Shown here: positions 14,396 through 26,512 of the stretch, piece after piece
Layout of the letters: every line of letters begins with the position of its first letter
Numbering within the stretch: position 1 is the first letter of the stretch
Source of the DNA: Paralvinella palmiformis
Taxonomy: Eukaryota; Annelida; Polychaeta; Terebellida; Alvinellidae
Length of the DNA: 64,000 bases
Assembly (NCBI GenBank): GCA_025642065.1
Contig: JAODUP010000404.1
Coordinates: 270,001 to 334,000 of the forward strand
Reading direction: 5' to 3'
The notes under the pieces: model-generated
What the model saw: the letters and a program-made list of their open reading frames with translations, nothing else
The model's database searches: none
Told to the model about the DNA's origin: nothing
Program-made: the position numbers and the translations under genes

Positions 14396-14483
14396 GCCGA
14401 CAACCTGATCCCTGTTTATGTGTCGCCGACAACCTGATCCCTGTTCTTGTGTCGCCGACAACCTGACCCCTGTTTTTGTGTCA
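14396..14483. repeat. 29-bp tandem repeat, three copies
   Basis: gccgacaacctgatccctgt followed by ttatgtgtc repeats three times with one or two changes per copy. Confidence 0.88.
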
Positions 14484-15399
14484 CCTATGACTATGTCTAA
14501 CAAAACGTCTTTGTTCTCTGACTGAGTCATGATTCTCTAAACTCTTCATCAGAATAATTAATTATTAATTACATTCTGTCAATTATAGATCTAAGCCTCC
14601 CAATCAATTAATCATCTGTCTTGCCTCTTGGTCAACATAATTCATAAATGCCAAATGGTATCCCTACATAGACATACGGATAACTAACACCTCTGCTACA
14701 ATGTTAATCATACCTCAAGCTATAGCAGCAGGTATTAATTATTATTAAGCCCATTAACATTATACATGTATATATAATTTATAATGTTTGGACTTTGGAC
14801 GTTTATAATTAGGAACACTAGAAAACATGTACTTTTCAATTTGGTGATTATATACGCCGGAATTCGGTCATGTGATACAGGCTGGTAATTTGGTCATGTG
14901 ACACGATAGTCCTTTGACCATTCCATGCCACAGGGTATTGGGAGTGGACGTTGGACGCATTAGTAACAATGTTAATATTATATCGGGGAACAGGTTGGTT
15001 CGTTGTGAGTCACATTTAGTTCTGAGTGCAGTTAGTGGAGATTATAACGAATGAGGGTCTATGGCATTCCCCATAATATCTATAAGGTAATTAGGTAAAT
15101 TCTAACTGTACAGCAACATTCAGCATTAAGCCTATATAAGTATATTATATATACTAGAGCTCGGTTCTTTTTAGTGCTGTGAAGTATTGATTACGTTCCT
15201 GTGGCACCACGTTGACTGTTGTGACATATGTTATTCCGACATGACAGAATGACGTCTGGCTCTCTTACAAGACACAAACTACTCATTGACAATGATGACG
15301 GCGATGACAGTGATGCGATATTTCCCTTTTAAACACCGAGCTGTTAGACAAATGACATGGTTCATTTTGACATCTGCTATTTGCTGGACGAGCCCCGGA

Positions 15400-15714
15400 C
15401 CAGACAAAGCTGTGATGGAGCAATTTCCTGTTGCCTAAATGACGTATGCTGGCGACGACCGATTGAATGAATGTCCCACTAAACGCACTCGACCGGCGTT
15501 ATATCGAGTCTTTACTGTAAGCGAGGTGGCACCATACTCAGCGCACCAGAGGCTGTGATAATGTCTAACTGTCGTAGAGATAGACACTAGACAGCTGGGC
15601 TGTAGTTCAGGTGTTCGATGAGATTTTGCGCTTCTCTTCGGCAGTTCTCGGAACGACCACCAGAACAGCCGTCTCCGAGATGTCCTATTTGTGACCCGTT
15701 ATATTGCATAACAG
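15400..15714 (+). promoter_or_regulatory. Alternative candidate promoter/5' exon
   Basis: Locally CpG-rich sequence (cgacgaccg, cgaccggcg, cggaacgacc) ends in ataacag followed by the donor-like gtaataataagg at 15715. It lies 5 kb before the FN3 coding exon and is an alternative upstream exon candidate. Consensus only. Confidence 0.2.
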
Positions 15715-18700
15715 GTAATAATAAGGCTAGGCGTCCATTGTAGGATATGTGTCACCACCGCACAAGATGAATATTATATTGATTAGTTCAGAAATCTAAT
15801 GTAGTAATGGCATTCATAATGACATCCTGTCCTAATGACTGGTGCCCACCGCCTCCTGGTGTGATTTTTGTACGACATCGTGGTCTGCGTTTTGGCAGCA
15901 GGAGGCTTTTATCACAATGGTGATTGCAAAGGTATGTTCTTTATTCAAACGGAGAAGGTGATAATTAAAGTAACGCTTATTTATATTATTACCCAATTTC
16001 CGGGTAAATTATACAACGACAGTGTATGTACGTGTGTTTGTGTACGAGCGTTCGCACATGTTGATGTTCACAGTAATGTGTTACTTATATATGTATATAT
16101 TTATTGATTTCCTAATGAGACAGTGTCTTCAATACAAGCATTTTCATATTCTTCCTTTCGACATAGTACTAGTTACTTTTAGTTAACTTATTTTTAGCTT
16201 TGTAACTGTAGTATGTTGATTGCATAAGATTTACCAAAGTGTAAATTGTACGTATACTCGTACAGTCTTGATGAAATAAGAAAGTCTGAATAAGGAAGTT
16301 ACAAGTATTGTTATTAAACTTACTGTCTACAGTTCAGGTTACATGGCTCAGTTTGCGATTTAACAGATTTGACACGCACACTCCGAATCAGTTTTTCTAA
16401 ATAAAACCCATGCTGTCATTGTTAATCAGAAGAGACCGTTTATGGGAGGGTTTTTTTTACAATGATTAGCACTTCAGTTGTTTCTGAAAGTGGGGTTTAT
16501 ATGGACCTTTGAAACCAATTAATTCCCTCAGTTAAATCTAGAAAATAATTTTATTTCTATAATTAATTAACTTAATACAACTACGGTGATGCTTAAGCTT
16601 ATTTCACCATTTTGTTTTCCCCAAAAAATATTATTTTGCCTCCGTGTGAGTCACGTGTGACTTTTTGGCGGAATTTTTTTTGTATTTAATGGCTTATCTG
16701 GTCTTTGAACAAAGTTAATACTTTAAGATAGATTTGATTATCATATATATATCTCAGATATATACCTCAGATTGTTTAATAAACAAAGGTTATCATTTAG
16801 GAAGCAGCACACAGAGATTGTTTAGTAGCCTTGTTTTGCAGGTGGTCTGCTTAGATAGGTTCTGTGGTACATCTGTTGATTTGAGGATGAAAACAAATAC
16901 AATGACTGATTAAAATCCACAAAATTGTGCTGTTATATTTGAACAGGTCACTTCAGTGGAACACTGTGTTTGTAAGTGAACCGAGTCCTCAATATAGTTG
17001 TACATGTATATGTACATACCACTCTTCATCTAGCGTTGGCAGCATTTGCATTTATTCTTTCAGCATCAACTTGTCGCTATGGTTACATAGCCATCCATGT
17101 ATGGTAGTCTTTTCTCATCAATTTCCATGTTTGTGTTGGACTGAACCTCCCTGAGAGAGGGCGAGTAGTGTTAGCTTTGTAAATCGTCATCCCCACAGAG
17201 CTTTGTTTGTATCACTATGCAAATATGTACTTTGGTCATTTGAAGGGCCTAAACCGATTGAAAACAGCCATCGATCAGATCCAGAATGGATTGTGCGATG
17301 CTCTGTTCAGAATTCACTTGATTGGTTTTTACAATTTGATTTCGCAAATTGCCTTAGATGGATTAGTTCGTTGTTAGGATTGATTCCTTACATGTTACAG
17401 TAATTAGAGGTGGGTGACTACTTACTACATGCTTGTCTGGCAGTCAGACATTCAAAATCCTCAACCCATCCTGCCTGACATATACACAGGGCACACACCC
17501 ATATTACAGTTGGTGGTAACACACTGCAGGTCAGGGTTTGAATTCCAGTGTTACCTGTGCCTGTCGTCCTATTACCCTAGGGTAACTTGCTCTTTGTCCA
17601 CATCTCCCATGTCTAAACAAAGCACACACACACTAACAAATATCTTGCTATTCTTCACTAATAACAGAAACCAAGACTTTGCTATAAATATATATTGTTA
17701 GGTAGCTAGTTTAGACAATCTCACAATCTAGACTGTTCATCTACAATCCAGGGCTAGAACTGTGTAGATGATTTGCCTTTCTGATTTATCATTTTTGTTA
17801 CACCACCACTCAAACACCAGAGTGTCTTAGAATGAAATCCTACTAAGTGAGGTTTGTTCACTGATTAATCATCAATATGTTATCACACACATCTGCACAC
17901 ACACACACACACACAACCCTATCAGATCAATGACTCAGAATCAACTACCATGTACCAGATTTATAAGATCGACCTAAATCGGCTTATTAAGTCCTCACAG
18001 CACCAGATGGTGTAACACATTAGCTGGCTGTATTTATCATATTTACAAATTTCAGCATTTCATTTTCTGCCGGCCATCCCACCTATCTACTACACATAAG
18101 TAGATAGACAATCTTTCTGGATTGTGGATCTCTTAGCCAACAGCAGTAATAAATTTGCCTTCATGCTCAACACACTTAACCGAAACTGTTTCTTCTATTT
18201 TCACCTGGATGTTAACAAGTGCAGCTCATCCACGAGTACATGCAGATAAGATCATGCACGACATCCGTTCAGTAGAAGTTGGCTATAGAAGCCATATCAG
18301 TGCTTGATATGTGCACTAGGCATTACGCACACAGGAAATGGACAAAAAAAAACTCGCTAATCTGGAGTCAAACAAAGGCATATGTTACCGATTCTGTTCC
18401 GGTGTTCTTGTACTTTTGTCGTTTTTATCTCGGTTGTAATAGCATCTGTCTGTTTACAAAATGAGTCAAATGATGGTATTCGCATTCATGTTATCATGAT
18501 CGTATTTACATTCATGAATCATGTTATTATTTAAACAAAGCATGTACATCAATTGGATTTGGCTCGATTGACTTTTGAAATTGTGTAAAGGTGAAGGGAC
18601 ATGTTGATGAGGAAATGATGTCCATTGTATCGAGGTTTACTAGAAACTTTGGTGTTCTTGTTTTCATTTTATTATATTATTCTATAATGATTTTATTGAT

Positions 18701-19139
18701 GAGCAATTGTATCACGTTGTAGTTGATTACAGTGTTGTTTTAGTTATCATTTCCTGGATGTGATATTTTGTGTGTTGTATTATATCGTAGGTGCATGTTT
18801 TGCCGAGATTGTGTGCATCAATCTGGTTTCATTCAATCTGGTGGAGAATTCATTTCAGTCAAGTTAAACGTAACTCAGAACTGACCAAATTTCCAACACT
18901 TCTGGTTTAGTTTAGAGCAGGGTTGGCAGGTTTAACTTGAGGATAATAAAGAAATTCCACAAAACATTTTCCACGAAAATGCTCCTGAATACGGTGTAAT
19001 TTTAAAATTTAAAAAAAGGATTCATTTACTGATTTAGCCTGATCTCCTAGAGCTGTCTCCAGGAGGCACACAATCAAACAGCAATGGCCAAATCTAAAGC
19101 CGAGTAACAGACCAACAAGAATGAGTCTTTAAACCAGGG

Positions 19140-19240
19140 TTAGAGTTTAACCCGGGTTAAACTGGTTTAGCCCAGCCTGGCGGGTTTAACTCGGGTTAGA
19201 CTAGTAAAACCCAGGTTTAACCCGGGCTAAACTGGGTTTC
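19140..19240. repeat. Cluster of TTTAACCCGGGTTAAA-like palindromes
   Basis: gtttaacccgggttaaac (19145-19162) is a perfect 18-base palindrome. Variants follow: ggtttagcccagcctggcgg, tttaactcgggttaga and ggtttaacccgggctaaact. Confidence 0.7.
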
Positions 19241-20139
19241 TCTCAGAATACACTGTAGGAATACAGTGTAAAATACAATAAAAACAAATGACAATATGCT
19301 ATTTATGAGAGAATCAGATATTGATCTCCATTACATTGCAAGAAAAAGTTGGTAAAAAAATGCTTCTCCAGAGATCCATTCACTGCTCTTCATTTATAGT
19401 AAATTCTGTGAACTTTTGGCAAATATAGAATATTGTGAGAGAAATAGTACAGCCAGTAATGGCTAATCAGTTTACAAACAGTGTTTTAGTGTGATTTTTT
19501 GTTTGTTTATGTAAAGTAAACCAACTTAATATATTTAGTGAATTGTATTTTACAAATAACACCTGTGCCAATAAAAAAACTTGCTTGAATAATCTATAGG
19601 CCTTTGGATAAAGATGTTCTGCTGTCATAGCGATGAGAGTCGATTGCGATAACTAATAAATATCATGTCATTTGTATAAAATAATGTCTTGGTTATCTAC
19701 ATACTTGCGTTCCCGCCAGAATTGTGCAGATTAGCAAATCATGCGTGTTGCTAACTTTTGGAACCACCACTCAACAGTGTTTAGCAGACTTAATGTTGAC
19801 ACCACCTGACATGTTTTAACATATTCAAAATGTTAAATGAATTACTTATTTAATGTAGTGTTTTGAAAACATGTTCCTTATATGATAATTGCTTCACATA
19901 TGAAACATTTTAGGTGGATCTATCATGGCTGTTAATAAACAAAGTTGTCCAGGTAATTACAGCACAAAGAATTACCCTGTAAATATTGACACTCATATTT
20001 CGCGGTGTTCTTGCAAACTGACCAACCGAGTAAATTTTGTTGTTATGCATGAACTGTGAAAACACTGACTGTTAATTTTCAACATTGAACATGAAGTATT
20101 CTGAGTGCAGTATTTGTTATTGGCAACAACAAAAGATTT

Positions 20140-20185
20140 TGTGCACATGGTAGGCTAAATGGGCCGGGCAACAACAAAAGAAGCT
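20140..20185 (-). mobile_element. SINE family 2 fragment
   Basis: Only gcacatggtaggctaaatgg and gccgggcaacaa remain, matching the 3' half of the family. Confidence 0.4.
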
Positions 20186-20700
20186 ACTGGTATGCATGAT
20201 GGCATAAATTAATTTACATAACAGGCTTTATATATATTTCATCCTCGAGATGACCGTGTGAAAACAGAAGCATGGATAACTGCATTATCGCAGCACTTTA
20301 ACATTGATGCAGTTTGTTTCCTTCGAATATCATGTGGACTGTGATGTGACCAGATTCTTGGGATGCAGTTTAAAGGGAAATAAATGACTACTGATGTAAA
20401 CATGCTGTAAATGATTATCAACCTGAAACTGTAATGTCCATTATGATTCAGTATATTGACACGTGTATATTGCTCAATTCTATTCAGCTGCAAAATAGCA
20501 TTGGTTACTTATATTATAAAGCCAAGGTTTCTATTTCAAGAGCAAGTGCAGTTTTACAACAACTGCAAACTTTGTGTTCCAGACAGCAAATTGAATGCAC
20601 CTTTGTAATAGAAGCATCTGCCTATAAAATATTTCTATTTAAAGTTCACGTTGTTGTAATGATGTACCTTAATCGATTTTGTTTAATTGTTCCATTATAA

Positions 20701-20735
20701 GTTAAATTGGTTGTTTCTGATTGTTCTTTTTTCAG
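20701..20735 (+). promoter_or_regulatory. Splice acceptor before the FN3 coding exon
   Basis: A pyrimidine-rich tract (ttgttcttttttcag) ends in AG at 20734-20735, 128 bases before the ATG. It implies that transcription starts in a non-coding exon upstream. Inferred from consensus only. Confidence 0.5.
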
Positions 20736-20863
20736 TGCCAGACCAGAATTAGGATATTGATGTCCAGTATCCAATTGCCCGCGACCAGGTAATGCCCGGT
20801 TGTTGACAGACACCAGCCATTATAGGCTAAACTGGATTAGAAGCGGACACAGATTATCTCAAT

Positions 20864-21547
20864 ATGGTGTGCTGGTGCATTAAAATGATGGTTCAAAGTT
20901 TATTCTTCGTTCTACTTTCTGTTGGACATGTCGCCATGACGCTCGCGGTTGACGATTCGGTGATCTATGACTTCGTCACTGAGCAGAGCCACGTGCACGA
21001 GATCTTCGTTAAGTGGAATGTTTCGGATGAATTCCAAATAGAAAGCTACACAATCCGACATCAGAAAAAGGGCAGACAGGCGATTACGTACAGCGGGCTG
21101 CTGTATAATGCGACCGATGGTTATCTCATTACCGATCTTCACCCAAATTCTCATTATGATGTCTGCTTGGTTGTGAAGCTTTTGGAGGATGACTTGTGCG
21201 AGAAGTCGGAGGAAGCTTGCGTCAGCTGCGTGGAGATGTCAACAATCCCGCTCATACGCGACGACAGCCTGATCGCCGTCCTGCTCACTCTGGGCGTAAT
21301 TGTCTTCTTAATCCTGATTGCGTACATCTGTTGGCACTATGCAAAAAAGAAGCTCGAAAAGGAGGACGATGAAGAGGGCAGCGAACATGGCAGCGATGAG
21401 AGCAAGCAGCCTATTCTGTTATCCGTACCACCTACGAGTAATGGGCCACGTCGAAGCGTGGACTTCGAGGACCAAGACATCCCCTACATCGACGAGACAA
21501 ATAAACGAGATGAAATTTCCAAAGATACCACAGTTACGAATGTCTGA
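20864..21547 (+). CDS. FN3-domain type I membrane protein
   Basis: Uninterrupted 227-codon coding exon. Residues 1-28 look like a signal peptide (hydrophobic VQSLFFVLLSV, small residues before VDD). Residues about 31-127 fit one fibronectin type III domain: the B-strand Trp is W51, and the F-G region has the typical L-x-P-x-x-x-Y (DLHPNSHYDVC, 91-101). Four cysteines (101, 112, 119, 122) cluster at the end of the domain, and N-glycosylation sequons occur at N52 and N82. A transmembrane helix spans about 135-158, followed by a basic stop-transfer (AKKKLEK) and an acidic, Ser-rich tail. This layout resembles FNDC4/FNDC5-type proteins and the juxtamembrane FN3 of LRR synaptic proteins; the exact orthologue is not clear. 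A polypyrimidine tract and AG acceptor end at 20735, so the coding exon begins at 20736 with 128 bases of 5' UTR and an upstream non-coding exon must exist. M8 or M9 could be alternative starts. Codon use is clearly more GC-rich than the flanks, supporting real coding. The ligand or partner cannot be read from the sequence. Confidence 0.85.
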   Translation: MVCWCIKMMVQSLFFVLLSVGHVAMTLAVDDSVIYDFVTEQSHVHEIFVKWNVSDEFQIESYTIRHQKKGRQAITYSGLLYNATDGYLITDLHPNSHYDVCLVVKLLEDDLCEKSEEACVSCVEMSTIPLIRDDSLIAVLLTLGVIVFLILIAYICWHYAKKKLEKEDDEEGSEHGSDESKQPILLSVPPTSNGPRRSVDFEDQDIPYIDETNKRDEISKDTTVTNV

Positions 21548-22903
21548 TCTTATCCTCGTTGGTGTTCGATGTGTTTTTTTTCCATACCTGATCCTCATGT
21601 GTGTTTAACAGAAACACGCGAAGATTAGCATAATGACAAACCAAAATGTGCAGAGCAGTGCTGGCCACCTGTGGCTTAAATTATGAACAGAATAGTTCAG
21701 CATCAATAAGAATGATCGGGTGCTGCTAGGTTGCATGCAATCAATGATGTTTCAGTTTGCCTGCACATTAAAACTCCAGCACTAGGAGTGGATTGGTTAA
21801 TTATTGCAGGTAATTTCATTGATGTATTGATGGCAATATATCACATCTGCTGTTGTTGTTGTTGTTATTGTTGTTATTTATTTTTTTGTTAGTTGAGGCT
21901 GCTGTGCTATTTATTCTGAACTGTGTTGTACTACTTTCTGATCATCATCATCTGTATTCTTTCCAGACTACAGCAACCATGTTCATCATCTGCTTTTTGT
22001 GTCATCACTACCATAACAATCATAATCTTGAAATTTAGCCAAAATACACAGCCATTATTGTACTTTTTCAAGTTTTAAATTCATAGATGTTCCACAGATT
22101 ATGTTTATTTTGGCCAATATTCATTAAACACTCGTTCGTCATGTGAGAACATATTGATTTATGAGAGAGTAGTTTCGAAAGCCGTTAGACCTATTCATGG
22201 TGCTTATCTACAGCAGAGTATATATTGACAACACCTCACTTGGCTGCATGCAATAATCCAGCATTTAATGTAGTCTTCAAAAATATATTCACTTTTATTT
22301 CTGTGTAGTGCACCATTTTAAAGCATTTTGATTAACATGTCTGTCATATTCCTTCAGTTCTATTTTCACTGAGTTTTTACTTTCCAAGTATGGTAAGCTT
22401 TCACAGCAATCGGGATTATGTTTTGTATTGATTTCACCAAACAGCCAAACATGCAGTACTGATTGTCTCAAAAACAGTAAACAGTAAATTACCGCTGCAT
22501 ACGTTATTTTGAGATGAAGGGTTATTCTTCTAACGGTCTGTTTGGTTTGGTTCCTTAATCCGGATCTTGTTTATTTGTTTAGGATGAAACGGCATTTTCT
22601 GGAATCCAAATTATGGCAGGGATAATCATCCAGCGTATATTTTAGACAAATACAGTTTCATTATCTGATGATTCTGGGTGTGGGAATATTATTCCAGTTT
22701 ATTTCATTTTTATTTATTATTAGCTTATATTTGGTGCATTTGCCTATTAATGGTGATATTTTTATTCCTGAAATATGTGTTGTTTTATTTCCTATTCAGG
22801 ATGTTTACATTTCATCAGTAATAATTGCCTTTAGGAAAATCACACAAACCTAATTCTGTATCTATATATGTAATGCACACAGACAAAGAGAGAAATAGAT
22901 GTT

Positions 22904-22935
<32 letters not shown>

Positions 22936-25448
22936 CTGATAACAAATAATGTGTATTCTGGAACTATGTACAGCTTCTGGTATTGCTTATAGGTTGCTTA
23001 TGCTAAGAACATTGCCATGGTAACAAAAGTGTCAAATTACTAGTTCGGTGGTACTACACTATATGTGAGTGTAGTATGAAGACCTATCAGGATCCATGAG
23101 ATGCTATGATTTGTTATCAAACACTGGAGATAGCCATAGTCTTGTTTTTTCTTGTACATAGCGGTTTGCCATGTGAACACTTTCAGCGTGGGTTTTAAAA
23201 TCCTTAATTTCTTTACTATATTTCAAGTACACTTTGTACATAGTTTGTGTTAAGTTTGATACCTGTCCCATCACACCAAACTTTCCCTCCACAATTTAGT
23301 CACCATAATACTGATTTTTATATTATATTTTGGTGTCTGACCTGCACGCACACACATGCACACACACACACACACGCCCAATGGGATTAAGTAATACAAA
23401 ATATATTTTCATTACCTATTTTAATATTTATACTTGAAGTATATTCTGTTTACAATTTCTCCTTGCATCTTTTGCCATTTCTCCTTCCAAATAATCATAT
23501 GCAATTATTTTAGTTTAATGTTTCACATTTGAGCAATTTTCGCCTGAAAAATCTGGTTTTATGATCCCATTGCTATCATAATAAATTATGACCAAGAATC
23601 TGCTACCTACGTACTGAATCATGCAATGATGTATGATGCATAAAGCTGAGAAAGAACTGATGATGTTTTGGAATTCTTTTCATCGAAAGAATTATGCTTT
23701 AAACTGCAGTTAACAACCATAATTACAGCAATCAATATCGTCGGAAATATTCCTTTGTTGTCTGATAACTGAAAAATAATGTTTAATGTAAAGAAAAATA
23801 TGACAAATGTAAAGCTTTTGATGTTCTTTATGTTTTTGCAGTAGTAAAAAACATGTTAATAATTCATATGAAACAGTTATTGCTGATCTTGGAACGAGCT
23901 ATAATTTTGCTTACTCAGCGGCCTTTGAAGATAACGAGTTTCATAAAGACAAGTTTCATGTTACAGTGAAACATGCTTAATAAACACAGGTTGTCTATAA
24001 TGGCATGTTTTGCTCCGTATAACCAGCAAAAGCTAGTGAATTTGGTTATATGTGTAAAGTTGTCTTTGAAGATGGGTAGTCTATAAAGACAGGTAATCTT
24101 GGATAAGGGTTTCATTGTGTTTCCATTCCTTGTTCCAATGCTGTCTTGTATTTTTTTTGGAGTTCATCAATTTCTTTGTTATGTTTTTTTGTATTATTTG
24201 TTATTGTTTACACAATGACTTGTAACATAGAACCTCGTTGTCTGCATTGATTTGTATGCCCTTGAGAATGATCAGCCAAAATGTGTGATGTTTGTGTAAA
24301 CATACAAAATAAAATGGTTGCCAAGAAATGATAAAATGTTCACTCTATAAATAATTCTGTACAGCTGACATTTAATGAATGTATGTGTAAAGAAAACGAG
24401 GGTGTCAAGAGCTATATTTACATCATTAAAGCATGTAACTCGATTTAATTAAACTGCACAACTGAATTTGTTTTCTCACAAAGAAAAAAAATATAAATGA
24501 TTTGTTTTGCCAGAAATATACATACATACATAGTTCATGCGGTCAGAATAATGAGGCATCCAAAGAAATATGTAGTCGATATAAGCATTCTCCTCCTCCT
24601 GATAGTCTCCTTATTTCAGCAAGGTGCTGGTTTATGCGTATAAAATTAAAAGTGTATTATTTATAAACTTAAATTCAGATCATCACTTGCATTCGATGTC
24701 ACCGTAAAATGATTAACAATAGTTGTATATTTAATTACAGTATAAGAAATGAAATTTGGATTATAGTACCTTTGAATGTTTCTTATTTTATATCAAGACC
24801 ATATTTCAGATTAATTACACAGCCAAGATTTACAATTAAGATTTCACTGAACCACGTTATTGTGGAAAGAATGACAATAAAATTATTCCCACTTAATTCC
24901 ATCTCCATATAGTAGAATTTCTGTTGCTAACACAATCTTTAATATTACAATATTCCTAAATGAATGCTACTTTTATACAATAAAACTTTTAGTAATACAA
25001 CCTTTAAGTTTATATAATAAAATACTCTATTTATAACATTTTATTAACACCGTCCTTTTTATTATAAAATTCTTTTTTAATAGAGGTCTACCCCAATATC
25101 TCCCTACATTCAGAAAAATAACAAAAACTGAAAAAAAAAAGCAAGAAATCCATAAGAATATAATTAACTGTATGTGTATTTAAAAGATGACAATCACATT
25201 CGTAGAATATTAAGAACTGCTGAAAACCTTTTGATGTCAACACTGAAGCACATAGCCAGACACCCGCATGGTGCTGATGGCACCCTGTAGATAGTCATAA
25301 CGCGATTGTTCTGTGGACAGTTTGCGCCTTGACCCCTGAATATATACCCCATTGACCTGAAAGAAAACTTGCCAAATCGAAAGGAGAAGCAGCCAGTTTG
25401 TAATTCACCATTTTACCTGTGACATGATAACCTTAACTCATAACCCAG
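21548..25448. other. FN3 gene 3' region and AT-rich intergenic
   Basis: The start must be 3' UTR, but no single poly(A) signal stands out (attaaa at 21766, aataaa near 23579 and 24309). AT-rich beyond 24.6 kb. No other gene seen. Confidence 0.45.
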
Positions 25449-25502
25449 TTTGACATTATAATTCTGACAAGTCTGGTCGGTTGTCAGAATTATAATGTCA
25501 AA
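25449..25502. repeat. Perfect 22-bp stem inverted repeat
   Basis: Arms at 25449-25470 and 25481-25502 are exact reverse complements, separated by a 10-base loop (gtctggtcgg). A shorter perfect palindrome (cctgacatgtcagg) follows at about 25526. The hAT relic starts 140 bases downstream. It could be a foldback element or a terminal remnant. Confidence 0.85.
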
Positions 25503-25639
25503 GTACACGGCTAATGTTAACCCACCTGACATGTCAGGACTAATATGACATACTCGGATGATGACATGCCAAGATTCCACATGTATACATGTCTCATTGT
25601 GTGTTAGAGTTGAGATAAAAGTACGTTCATGGTGCGATT

Positions 25640-26512
25640 GGAAACGCAACGGCTCCTGTAGAGTTGACCGAAAACGAAAATCTCAGAAATGATTTAGAAA
25701 AACGAGATCTGCGGCTAACTACGGTGGTATATCTACCCCCCAAATTACCTCTAGTTGGGATGTCAGCTAAACTACAAAGAAGATATATTGACGTCTTTGA
25801 GGCATACACAATGATTGACAATATCAAATCAAGATTCAATGTTTGGGGGATGGCCTTAGTGTAGAATTCCAGAGATGGTACGACGAAGCAAAACACCTTG
25901 CTTCATATATAAGTACTAAAGACGAAATGCCAATGGTTCAGGGTAATAGGTCGAATGTACCTGCTGACAGACCTTCTTTGTTACAAGAGGTCAATTTGCA
26001 TTATTTTTATTGATATCTTACTGTAACAGTTGCAGAGCGATTTCTCTGCAGACAACAGCTGACCAGTGAGTGCGTTAATGGTCAAACTAGGGATGCCTCC
26101 CCCAGAGTAATTTGAACCATGGCATGATGACCTGCTAACTCCGAGCTCTTTAGATAATGAGGTATCCGGATGGTTCAATATGTGGTCCAGGCAGTCTGAT
26201 AGGGTTGATTTACCTGATACTTTGATGAAAACCTTAGTATTCGCAGATCCAAATTCCGTTTCGAACATTATAAATTTACTGGTATTAGGATGTACTCTGC
26301 GTGCCACATTTGCGGAAGAAGAACGTCGTACGTTTCTCTATGTTACGGCTAAATAAAAGCCATTTGAGGAGCTGGATGACTGACACAAGGTTTTCTGTAT
26401 TAACATTAATGAAGACACATTACAGTAAACACATCGATTCCAAACAAAATGCAGATAGGTTCATTAAAGAACACACTAGAAGTTTGTTCAACGTCAGTCT
26501 TTTCGATTAACT
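25640..26512 (+). pseudogene. Decayed hAT transposase (DUF4371 type), C-terminal half
   Basis: Broken frames read in order along the + strand. First come WYDEAKHLASY and a DEMPMVQGNRSN segment resembling the P-R-x-x-x-R-x-N stretch of this family. Next is VTVAERFLCRQQLTSE, resembling the RF(S)xxQ segment. Last is the C-terminal dimerisation region: SNIINLLVLGCTL, a degraded E-E-R block, and HLRSWMTDTRFSVLTLMKTH. In the family, the stretch near TLP-x-S-x-E-R is very conserved; here it is damaged by a frameshift at about 26330. Several stops also break it. It is a dead transposon copy with no catalytic potential. No terminal repeats were identified for this copy. Confidence 0.75.

Larger units (their letters stand above)
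13831..20700. other. Gene-free stretch before the FN3 exon
   Basis: Holds a 29-bp tandem repeat, a candidate 5' exon at 15.4-15.7 kb and the AACCCGGGTT palindromes. A weak SINE-like B box lies at 17528 (agggtttgaattcc). No protein signal. Confidence 0.5.

Noticed and set aside
14339..14530. Minus-strand frame with repeated GSGCRRHINRDQ-like motif
   Set aside because: Caused by the 29-bp tandem repeat; no protein family recognised.
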